A stretch of 5,162 nucleotides of DNA from an uncultured Atopobium sp. (GTDB lineage: Bacteria > Actinomycetota > Coriobacteriia > Coriobacteriales > Atopobiaceae), in assembly GCA_946999785.1 (NCBI GenBank), contig CAMQEO010000084.1:1-5162 (forward strand), given 5' to 3'. Every line of letters begins with the position of its first letter. Positions within the stretch are counted from its first letter, which is position 1. The position numbers and the translations under genes are program-made. Of the stretch, positions 1 to 5,162 are shown piece by piece. The notes beneath the pieces are model-generated. The model saw nothing but the letters and a program-made list of their open reading frames with translations, did no database searches and was not told where the DNA came from.

Positions 1-813
1 ACCAGCACGATGCATGGAAATAACATCGGTATAGCCTTCACACACAATAGCGGTACCCGTTACCACAAGAGAATTTTTTGCTTCGTCAAACGCAAACAGG
101 TGTTTGCCCTTAGAAAAAAGGACGGTATCTTTTGTGTTAAGGTATTTGGGCTTACCTTCCCCTATAACACGTCCGCCAAAAGCAATACATTTACCTTGTT
201 CATCGTGAATGGGAAACATAACGCGATCAAAAAAACGCTCGCGTAAACCCTGAGGTGTAAGACGTGCTAAGTCACAAGCTAGAAGTTCTTGACGTGTAAA
301 GCCTTGTTTTGTCAATTCTGCTAACAATTCGTTTGAGCCACGTGCAAATCCTAGGTGCCAACGTTTAGAAACAGCACTTCCAAATGAGCGACCTTGTAAG
401 TACATACGTGCTTCTTGCGCTTTTGCTGAGCGCGAACAAAGAAGGGTACGCTCGTAAAATTCTTGAGCCGCCTGCATGCACGCATAAAGGCGAACACGCT
501 TAGGCGTATGAGATGAACGATGAGAAGTTTGTGTTAACTCAACGCCATATTTATCTGCTAAAAATTTGAGTGCGTCAGGAAATTCGAGGTGTTCGCGCTG
601 CATAATGTAGGCAAAAACATCGCCACCAAGTCCGCAACCAAAGCATTTCCATAAACCAGTTGAAGGATTGATATGAAATGAAGGGCTTTTCTCGTGGTGA
701 AAAGGACAACAGCCCCACAAATCTGCACCGCGAGGTCGTAAAGGTACAGTTTCTGCTACGAGCTGCTCAAAATTTACCGCAGCACGAACCCGTTCTTTAT
801 CGTCTGTTTCCAT
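1..813 (-). CDS. dnaG: DNA primase DnaG, N-terminal part (3' end beyond window)
   Basis: DnaG makes the short RNA primers for lagging-strand replication, working with the replicative helicase DnaB. The visible 271 residues start at the ATG at 813-811 and stay in frame to base 1, with no stop. Seen: a CHC2 zinc-binding domain with Cys36, His39, Cys57 and Cys60 (spacing C-x2-H-x17-C-x2-C). Next comes the start of the RNA polymerase core, with RFFDRVMFPI near 193-202, AFGGRV at 211-216 and KPKYLNTKDT at 221-230. Last is the first TOPRIM motif, CEGYTDV, whose catalytic Glu is residue 259. The rest of TOPRIM and the helicase-binding C-terminal domain lie outside the window. The start is supported by a GAGGTG ribosome-binding site seven bases upstream, and the protein begins about where family members do. 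The gene overlaps the end of ribF by 17 bases in another frame, which suggests co-transcription and coupled translation. Identification is secure. Confidence 0.97.
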   Translation of the reverse strand, partial: METDDKERVRAAVNFEQLVAETVPLRPRGADLWGCCPFHHEKSPSFHINPSTGLWKCFGCGLGGDVFAYIMQREHLEFPDALKFLADKYGVELTQTSHRSSHTPKRVRLYACMQAAQEFYERTLLCSRSAKAQEARMYLQGRSFGSAVSKRWHLGFARGSNELLAELTKQGFTRQELLACDLARLTPQGLRERFFDRVMFPIHDEQGKCIAFGGRVIGEGKPKYLNTKDTVLFSKGKHLFAFDEAKNSLVVTGTAIVCEGYTDVISMHRAG

Positions 814-2038
814 ACCTGTACACCTCGATTCCAGATTCTCCTAAACAGGTTTTCACTGTTTCAATATTATCATGTACTGCTTTGATAAGCGCAGACACCG
901 ACTCAAACTTCTGTGCATCACGCATACGTTTAATAAAGATAACATCAACAGTTTGGCCGTATATAACGCCTGTAAACCCTAACAGATGAGCTTCTAAAAA
1001 TCCCTGTGGTGATAAAGGGCACCTCTTAGAATCATGAGCATTATCTTGAGCATTAACTTGTGTGTTGTCTAAAACTTTATTTTGTGTCTTACTTTGCGAA
1101 TCCTCATAAATTTCGGAAGAAAAGGTAGGTGAAATTCCCACATTTACCGCAGCTGGATAGATATGGTTTTGACAAACAACGCAAGCCATATATACACCAG
1201 ATTGAGGGACACAATGATTTGCTTGACAAAGAATATTTGCCGTTGCAAAACCAAAACCACTGCCCCTTCCCCTTCCATGAACAACTTTTCCCGATAAGAA
1301 ATAAAAGCGTGTAAGATAACTTGTTGCAAGATCTATATGACCGTTTTGTAAAAGCGTACGAATTAACGTTGCAGAAATAACCACTTCATTATCAACAGCA
1401 AGTGTATGTCCAAAAACCTCAATATCATACAAAGAACCAAAGGCGCGCAAGGCGGCAATATCACCTTGACCACGATACCCCATTTTAAAATCAGTTCCTA
1501 CATGAATGATTCTAAGTTCAAGACATTTCATAACAACATCGCTCAGAAATTTTTGATAACTAAGCTTTGCAAGTGCTGGCGTAAAGGACACCACCATAAT
1601 AAGATCAACATGAGTGCGCGCAATGAGCTCTAAACGTTGGTTAGTTGTTAACAAGCAAGCATCTAAATCAAGAGCGCAGGACGCGGGCGCATGCGAGCGA
1701 AGTACAAACGATGGATCGGGATCAAAGGTAACAACCGCAGATGCAAGATTATGCGCATGTGCGCTTTCAAGGGTTTTATGAAGAAGTCTTTGATGTCCTA
1801 CGTGAAAACCGTCAAAAACACCAAAAGCAACGCAGGCCGGTGTGTGCGGAGTATATGTAAACTGAGGAGAAACATAAAGCGTAATTCCATCTTGTACGAT
1901 ACGCTTATATGCTGTCAGTGCCTGCGGATATATAGAGCTAGATTCACATATGCTTGCTAAAGACACATCATGAGAAGTCAAATTTGCATGTGCACGTCCG
2001 TGATTGTTATCACAGCTTATGTTGCGCTGAGAAGACAT
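797..2038 (-). CDS. ribF: Bifunctional riboflavin kinase / FMN adenylyltransferase, with N-terminal extension and internal insert
   Basis: This cytosolic enzyme converts riboflavin to FMN and then FAD using ATP. Numbering is from the ATG at 2038 (413 residues; many RibF proteins have about 310). Seen: an adenylyltransferase domain with GVFDGFHVGH at 73-82 (nucleotidyl-transferase HxGH) and ISATLIR at 221-227. A riboflavin kinase domain follows, with the ATP/metal loop RGSGFGFATAN at 258-268, NVGISPTF at 299-306 and the likely catalytic Glu349 in EAHLLGF. Three oddities: about 60 extra residues precede the first motif; about 32 extra polar residues sit between PTF and Glu349; and the usual PTAN motif reads ATAN. 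The chosen ATG overlaps the truB stop as TAATG. In-frame ATGs at 2044 (two codons earlier) and 2083 are possible; the one at 2083 would lie well inside truB. No ATG, GTG or TTG near the usual N-terminus has a convincing ribosome-binding site. Family assignment is secure; the start is moderately sure. Confidence 0.95.
   Translation of the reverse strand: MSSQRNISCDNNHGRAHANLTSHDVSLASICESSSIYPQALTAYKRIVQDGITLYVSPQFTYTPHTPACVAFGVFDGFHVGHQRLLHKTLESAHAHNLASAVVTFDPDPSFVLRSHAPASCALDLDACLLTTNQRLELIARTHVDLIMVVSFTPALAKLSYQKFLSDVVMKCLELRIIHVGTDFKMGYRGQGDIAALRAFGSLYDIEVFGHTLAVDNEVVISATLIRTLLQNGHIDLATSYLTRFYFLSGKVVHGRGRGSGFGFATANILCQANHCVPQSGVYMACVVCQNHIYPAAVNVGISPTFSSEIYEDSQSKTQNKVLDNTQVNAQDNAHDSKRCPLSPQGFLEAHLLGFTGVIYGQTVDVIFIKRMRDAQKFESVSALIKAVHDNIETVKTCLGESGIEVYRYGNRR
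821..826 (-). promoter_or_regulatory. Ribosome-binding site of dnaG inside the end of ribF
   Basis: The minus strand reads GAGGTG here, seven bases before the dnaG ATG at 813. It is a good Shine-Dalgarno match and fixes the dnaG start. It lies wholly within the last codons of ribF, so ribosomes finishing ribF pass over the dnaG initiation region. Confidence 0.8.
1034..1069 (-). repeat. Three imperfect 12-base tandem units inside ribF
   Basis: On the minus strand the units are GACAACACACAA, GTTAATGCTCAA and GATAATGCTCAT. They encode the tetrapeptides DNTQ, VNAQ and DNAH (residues 324-335 of RibF). Units two and three differ at three of twelve bases. The repeat sits inside the low-complexity insert of the riboflavin kinase domain. 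Because the unit is a multiple of three, copy-number change would keep the reading frame. Confidence 0.7.
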
Positions 2039-2985
2039 TACCATGTTACACCCGAAACGCCATTCAACATGTTTGTTCTGCATATAAGCTTATCATCTTT
2101 ACGCTCATAGATACCATAAAGTTTATGTTGGTACACACAGCCCACAAGTTGAGAGCTTGGGCAAACACCGAGGTTGTTTTCGCGTATTGTCAATGATCTG
2201 CCATAGGACATTTCAACTAAATCAGTATCATTGAGCATATAACGTGCGGTATCAATAACATCAAAAGGATTAAGTATCTTATCGGTACGTGACGGCAAAA
2301 ATCCTTCTTTAAGCTCATCAAGGGTAACGCAATCGGCTATAGTAACGCTACCAGATGAAGAACGTTTAAGAGCTGATAGATGTGCATGTGTTTGTGCATA
2401 CAGGCCAATATCGCGCGCAAGAGAACGAATATAGGTGCCTTTTGATACGCAAAAATGAACATGCCAAGTAGGTGCATGAGTAGTAGAATCAAATGTGATA
2501 TCGCTTAGCTCTGCCTTATGCACGCACACACGACGCGGTGCAAGATTAAGCGGTGCACCTTGTCGAGATGCATTATAGGCACGAATACCCCCAAGCGATA
2601 TTGCACTATATGCTGGTGGCACTTGTTGAATCTGCCCTGTGAAGTGTTGAAGCACGCGTTGTGCATACAATTCATCTTTAACACAATCGGGAACCAAAGA
2701 AGAAGCGCAAACATCGCCCTCGGTATCATCAGTAGTGGTTTGTTGTCCAAAGGTAATAGATGCTTCATAGCTTTTATCGTGACCAACAATATAGGATAAA
2801 AGACGAGTTGCCTGACCAATACCTATAAGCAAGACACCATCAGCTAAAGGATCAAGCGTTCCTGCATGACCAATACGGCGTTCATGCAATATGCTGCGTA
2901 AAGCATTGATACAGTCATGAGATGTTATGCCTTTGGGCTTATGGAGCGCAATTAAACAATTGATACCGCTTTGGCCTCGCTTCAT
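2038..2985 (-). CDS. truB: tRNA pseudouridine(55) synthase TruB
   Basis: TruB isomerises uridine 55 in the T-loop of elongator tRNAs to pseudouridine and also helps tRNA fold. The protein has 315 residues, normal for the family. Seen: an N-terminal HKPKGITSHD at 15-24; the catalytic motif GHAGTLDPLADG at 39-50 with nucleophile Asp45; KSYEASITFG at 71-80 with the conserved active-site Tyr73; VPPAYSAIS at 122-130; and SKGTYIRSLARDIG at 181-194 with the conserved Arg187. The last 70 or so residues fit the small PUA-like C-terminal RNA-binding domain. The ATG overlaps the nrnA stop as ATGA. The upstream bases carry only a weak purine-rich stretch (AGAAAG), so translation is probably coupled to nrnA. 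The stop overlaps the ribF ATG by one base. All expected catalytic residues are present and nothing looks broken. Confidence 0.97.
   Translation of the reverse strand: MKRGQSGINCLIALHKPKGITSHDCINALRSILHERRIGHAGTLDPLADGVLLIGIGQATRLLSYIVGHDKSYEASITFGQQTTTDDTEGDVCASSLVPDCVKDELYAQRVLQHFTGQIQQVPPAYSAISLGGIRAYNASRQGAPLNLAPRRVCVHKAELSDITFDSTTHAPTWHVHFCVSKGTYIRSLARDIGLYAQTHAHLSALKRSSSGSVTIADCVTLDELKEGFLPSRTDKILNPFDVIDTARYMLNDTDLVEMSYGRSLTIRENNLGVCPSSQLVGCVYQHKLYGIYERKDDKLICRTNMLNGVSGVTW
2049..2053 (-). promoter_or_regulatory. Probable ribosome-binding site of ribF inside truB
   Basis: The minus strand reads GGGTG, ten bases before the ATG at 2038 and only four before the in-frame ATG at 2044. The longer spacing matches that of the nrnA site in this window and favours 2038, which also forms a TAATG junction with the truB stop. 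The motif is short, so this is a moderate call. Confidence 0.5.
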
Positions 2986-3998
2986 AAGGATTCTTTCTGA
3001 GTTATGAGCTCTTGCAACTTAGGGAGAACAAGCGAAAATGCTTCGTCCAAAGATGCGTCGATAGTAAATCCAGCAGCTGCTTTATGGCCTCCTCCGCCAA
3101 AAGAAGCAGCAACACCAGATATATCAATCTCTGATTTAGAACGAAGATTTCCACGAATAGTAGCGTCGCAGACTTCTTTTAAGAAAAGTACAATTTCGGC
3201 ACCTGACGTGCAGCGAACAGCATCAACAAGGCCTTCGCTTTCTTCCAAAGACACACCAAAACGTACATAATCGGCACGCGTGGCGTAACTATATGCAATT
3301 TTTCCATTACAAAAACAGGTGATACGCCCCATAACAAGCGCTTTAAGATGAAGATAACCTAAGGAAGCGTTTTGATAAATATTCAGCGAAACAACTGATG
3401 GATCGGCACCAAAATTGACCAACTGAGACGCAACTTCAAACGCCTCGGGATTAGCATTTTGATATTGAAACCTTCCCGTATCAGTCATAAGCGCACAAAA
3501 AAGATTCTGAGCAATATCGGGTGTAATAGATACGCCCAAATAACGCAAGAAATCAAAGATAACAACACCTGCAGCAGCCGCATCAGGCTTAATGTAGGAC
3601 ACATCACCAAACGGGTGCTCACAGGGATGATGATCAAGAATAGCTGTTGCGTGCGCGCGCTTAAGCACGGCCTGTGCGTCATTAAGACGATGCGAAACAC
3701 TTAGATCTACAACGATCATAAGATCGGGCGTCTCGGCATAATCACCTGCGTGTACCATTTGAGAAATACCTGGTAAAAAGCTATAAATATGGCCAGGATC
3801 AACTGAATCAGCTAAAAGATTAACAATATGTTTATCAGGAAAAAGCGATCTAAGACCTAAAGCTAATCCCAAAGCAGAACCTAATGCATCACCATCAGGT
3901 GATGTATGGCCACAAATTGCAATTGTTTGACTTTTTTGTACGAGATCTTTTAATGCGGCAAATGCCTGCATTTTATGAAATGGTTCTTGGTCACTCAT
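2982..3998 (-). CDS. nrnA: DHH/DHHA1 phosphoesterase, NrnA-type oligoribonuclease/pAp phosphatase
   Basis: Relatives such as Bacillus NrnA and mycobacterial Rv2837c degrade very short RNAs (nanoRNA), dephosphorylate 3'-phosphoadenosine 5'-phosphate, and in some cases cleave pApA or c-di-AMP. The 338-residue length is typical. Seen in order: GHTSPDGDALGS at 30-41 with metal ligands His31, Asp35 and Asp37; VVDLS at 96-100 with Asp98; the signature DHHP at 122-125; TDTGRFQY at 172-179 with Asp173; and the C-terminal DHHA1 substrate-binding motif GGGGHKAAAGF at 301-311. There is no signal peptide or membrane segment, so it is cytosolic. The start at 3998 has a strong AAGGAG site ten bases upstream. 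It follows rbfA after a 103-base gap and overlaps truB by four bases, a position shared by many Gram-positive nrnA genes. The family is certain; which substrate dominates cannot be read from sequence. Confidence 0.94.
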   Translation of the reverse strand: MSDQEPFHKMQAFAALKDLVQKSQTIAICGHTSPDGDALGSALGLALGLRSLFPDKHIVNLLADSVDPGHIYSFLPGISQMVHAGDYAETPDLMIVVDLSVSHRLNDAQAVLKRAHATAILDHHPCEHPFGDVSYIKPDAAAAGVVIFDFLRYLGVSITPDIAQNLFCALMTDTGRFQYQNANPEAFEVASQLVNFGADPSVVSLNIYQNASLGYLHLKALVMGRITCFCNGKIAYSYATRADYVRFGVSLEESEGLVDAVRCTSGAEIVLFLKEVCDATIRGNLRSKSEIDISGVAASFGGGGHKAAAGFTIDASLDEAFSLVLPKLQELITQKESL

Positions 3999-4101
3999 GA
4001 CAGATGAACTCCTTACGCAGCTAGAGAATCTATGTTACTAACCACAAACTCTGAACGCATGCCGTTACCATAAGCAAGGCAATCCATGAACTTAACTAGC
4101 C
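3999..4101 (-). other. Only intergenic spacer of the cluster, between rbfA and nrnA
   Basis: These 103 bases separate the rbfA stop from the nrnA start. I see no strong inverted repeat followed by a T run, so no intrinsic terminator, and no convincing sigma-70 promoter pair. The minus strand holds a 24-codon open frame (ATG at 4087 to TAA at 4015-4013). Its stop abuts the nrnA ribosome-binding site, but it has no clear ribosome-binding site of its own. The simplest view is a transcribed untranslated spacer within one operon. Confidence 0.5.
4009..4014 (-). promoter_or_regulatory. Ribosome-binding site of nrnA
   Basis: The minus strand reads AAGGAG, ten bases before the nrnA ATG at 3998. It is the best Shine-Dalgarno match in the window, and nrnA is the only gene here not closely coupled to the one before it. 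Confidence 0.8.
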
Positions 4102-4479
4102 TTATATGGGATAGCCAAACTCATCCTTAGAAACGTGGATCGTTTTGGGTACATCCTGCAAAGCCTGACTAATACGCTCGGCTTGATCGGCTGTTGTATC
4201 GATCTTAAACACAAGCGCAGGCGTTACGCGCCAGTCAAGCGCGTGACCAAGCAGGCGCCTAATCCTGCTTTTTGCACGCGCAAAACCACGCTCAACTTCT
4301 TCATAGCGAGAACTCTCACAACTTACATATACAACCATAAGTGACTTATCAACCGACACTTCAACATCGCTGACCACTACAAGCGATAAAGTGGGATCTG
4401 CTATATCAAAAAGCAATATATGTGCAAGTTTTTCACGCGCAATATGGTTAATATGGCGTGATTGCTGATTTTGTTTCAT
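4102..4479 (-). CDS. rbfA: 30S ribosome-binding factor RbfA
   Basis: RbfA binds the immature 30S subunit near the 5' region of 16S rRNA and assists late maturation, notably in the cold. The protein is 125 residues with a single KH-like fold, as expected for the family. Seen: an N-terminal helix with INHIAREKLAHILL at 10-23, then DIADPTLSLVVVSDVEVSVD at about 25-44. This corresponds to the family's conserved DP(R)...V(T)VTxVxxSxD stretch, with Thr in place of the common Arg after DP. Next are VYVSCES near 50-56, the helical segment around GFARAKSRIRRLLGHAL, and the strand RVTPALVFKID, matching the family's R.vPeL.F..D pattern. The start at 4479 lies six bases after the infB stop. A modest AGG core (in GTAGGT) overlaps that stop, so translation is likely coupled. 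infB-rbfA is one of the most widely conserved bacterial gene pairs. Confidence 0.95.
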   Translation of the reverse strand: MKQNQQSRHINHIAREKLAHILLFDIADPTLSLVVVSDVEVSVDKSLMVVYVSCESSRYEEVERGFARAKSRIRRLLGHALDWRVTPALVFKIDTTADQAERISQALQDVPKTIHVSKDEFGYPI

Positions 4480-4485
4480 ACATAC

Positions 4486-5162
4486 CTACTCTGTACGAGC
4501 AACTTGTTCAATACGATAGGATTCGATAGTGTCACCAGGGTGAATATCTTGGAATCCGTCCAAACCAATACCGCACTCGTATCCTGCTTTAACAGATTTA
4601 ACATCATCTTTGAAACGACGCAAGGAGGCAAGTTTTCCTTCATAGACCACAATACCGTCACGAACTAAACGGCATAAGTCATCGCGATGAACCTCACCCT
4701 CTTCAACCATACAACCAGCAGCGATACCAACTTTTGGAACCTTAAAGGTGTTTCGAACCTCAATGGTCGCGCTTTGAACCTCTTGTTCAGTTGGCTTAAG
4801 CATACCAATACGCGCGGCATCAATGTCTTCGATAGCTTTATAAATAACACTATACGTTCTAATTTCAACACCTTGACGCTCAGCCGCTGCACGTGCCTTA
4901 GCTTCTGGTCGAACACCAAATCCAATAATAATTGCATTTGAGGCATCTGCTAAGACAACATCTGTTTCTGAAATTGCACCAACAGCCGAGTGAATGGTGT
5001 TAAGTCGAACTTCAGACTGATCCATCTTGTCAAACGAATCTTGAAGTGCCTCAATAGAACCTTGAACATCAGCTTTGATAATGAGATTAAGCTCTTTAAC
5101 ATCGGAGGCAGCCATAGTATCAAAGAGGTTTTCAAGGGTAACGTGACGAACACGATTTTGTT
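4486..5162 (-). CDS. infB: Translation initiation factor IF-2, C-terminal part (5' end beyond window)
   Basis: IF-2 is the GTPase that brings fMet-tRNA to the 30S subunit and promotes 50S joining. Only the last 224 codons are here. The frame is open through base 5162, so the internal ATG at 5115 is not the start. Seen: LENLFDTM leading into the C1 domain (VKELNLIIKADVQGS, then GVRPEAKARAAAERQGVEIR). The C2 domain follows: AAGCMVEEGEVHRDDLCRLVRDG, with a conserved Cys after AAG; then the SLRRFKDDVKSVKAGYECGIG region, with the ECG motif known to contact fMet-tRNA in the family; and the ending PGDTIESYRIEQVARTE. The GTPase domain and the variable N-terminus lie outside the window. Domain order and conserved residues look intact. 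It is the most upstream gene seen and probably shares a transcript with those downstream. Confidence 0.97.
   Translation of the reverse strand, partial: QNRVRHVTLENLFDTMAASDVKELNLIIKADVQGSIEALQDSFDKMDQSEVRLNTIHSAVGAISETDVVLADASNAIIIGFGVRPEAKARAAAERQGVEIRTYSVIYKAIEDIDAARIGMLKPTEQEVQSATIEVRNTFKVPKVGIAAGCMVEEGEVHRDDLCRLVRDGIVVYEGKLASLRRFKDDVKSVKAGYECGIGLDGFQDIHPGDTIESYRIEQVARTE

Noticed and set aside
229..235. Seven-base A run (T7 in dnaG) as a phase-variation or frameshift site
   Set aside because: It simply encodes Arg-Phe-Phe within the conserved RFFDR motif, and an on/off switch in an essential primase is implausible.
678..989. Open plus-strand frame of 103 codons across the dnaG-ribF junction
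   Set aside because: It is antisense to both the DnaG zinc finger and the RibF C-terminus, which are clearly real.
1691..1960. Open plus-strand frame of 89 codons opposite ribF
   Set aside because: Antisense to the conserved FMN adenylyltransferase domain, with a Lys/Arg/Cys-rich composition typical of shadow frames and no domain.
3004..3270. Open plus-strand frame of 88 codons opposite nrnA
   Set aside because: It lies antisense within a conserved gene and resembles no family I know. The minus-strand frame carries the DHHA1 motif here, so this is a shadow.
4020..4060. Weak sigma-70-like promoter in the rbfA-nrnA spacer
   Set aside because: Candidate boxes (TTCAGA, 17 bases, TAGATT) match the consensus poorly, so I would not annotate a promoter without transcript data.
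4486..5115. A separate 209-residue protein starting at the ATG at 5115
   Set aside because: The frame stays open upstream to the window edge and reads conserved IF-2 sequence (LENLFDT), so the ATG is internal to infB.

Overview
The window is a stretch of ordinary housekeeping chromosome. All six genes lie on the minus strand, so transcription runs from high to low coordinates: infB (3' part only), rbfA, an nrnA-type DHH phosphoesterase gene, truB, ribF, and dnaG (5' part only). The two outer genes run off the window edges. The many plus-strand open frames are antisense shadows of these genes and are not annotated.

Region by region: bases 4486-5162 encode the last 224 residues of translation initiation factor IF-2. 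Six bases later rbfA (4102-4479) encodes a 125-residue ribosome maturation factor. A 103-base gap (3999-4101) is the only real intergenic space. Then come nrnA (2982-3998), truB (2038-2985), ribF (797-2038) and dnaG (1-813), joined by an ATGA overlap, a TAATG overlap and a 17-base overlap. This packing points to one co-transcribed, translationally coupled unit. Its theme is translation and RNA metabolism: initiation (IF-2), 30S maturation (RbfA), short-RNA/nucleotide turnover (NrnA) and tRNA U55 modification (TruB). Flavin cofactor synthesis (RibF) and replication priming (DnaG) follow.

Organism: a bacterium using the standard code, with a base composition that looks moderately AT-rich by eye (not calculated). 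The order infB-rbfA-DHH-truB-ribF is shared by Gram-positive lineages. The style of the DnaG zinc-finger region and the attachment of dnaG to this cluster make me lean toward a low-GC member of the Coriobacteriia (Atopobium/Fannyhessea-like). This is inference from memory of family sequences, not a search result.

I see no mobile element, CRISPR array, rRNA or tRNA gene, toxin-antitoxin pair, defence system or sign of recent transfer. The points most worth a second look are all in RibF: a long N-terminal extension, a low-complexity insert with a 12-base tandem repeat inside the riboflavin kinase domain, and an altered kinase signature (ATAN instead of PTAN). The compact ribF-dnaG junction is also of interest. 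I do not see a new biological system here.
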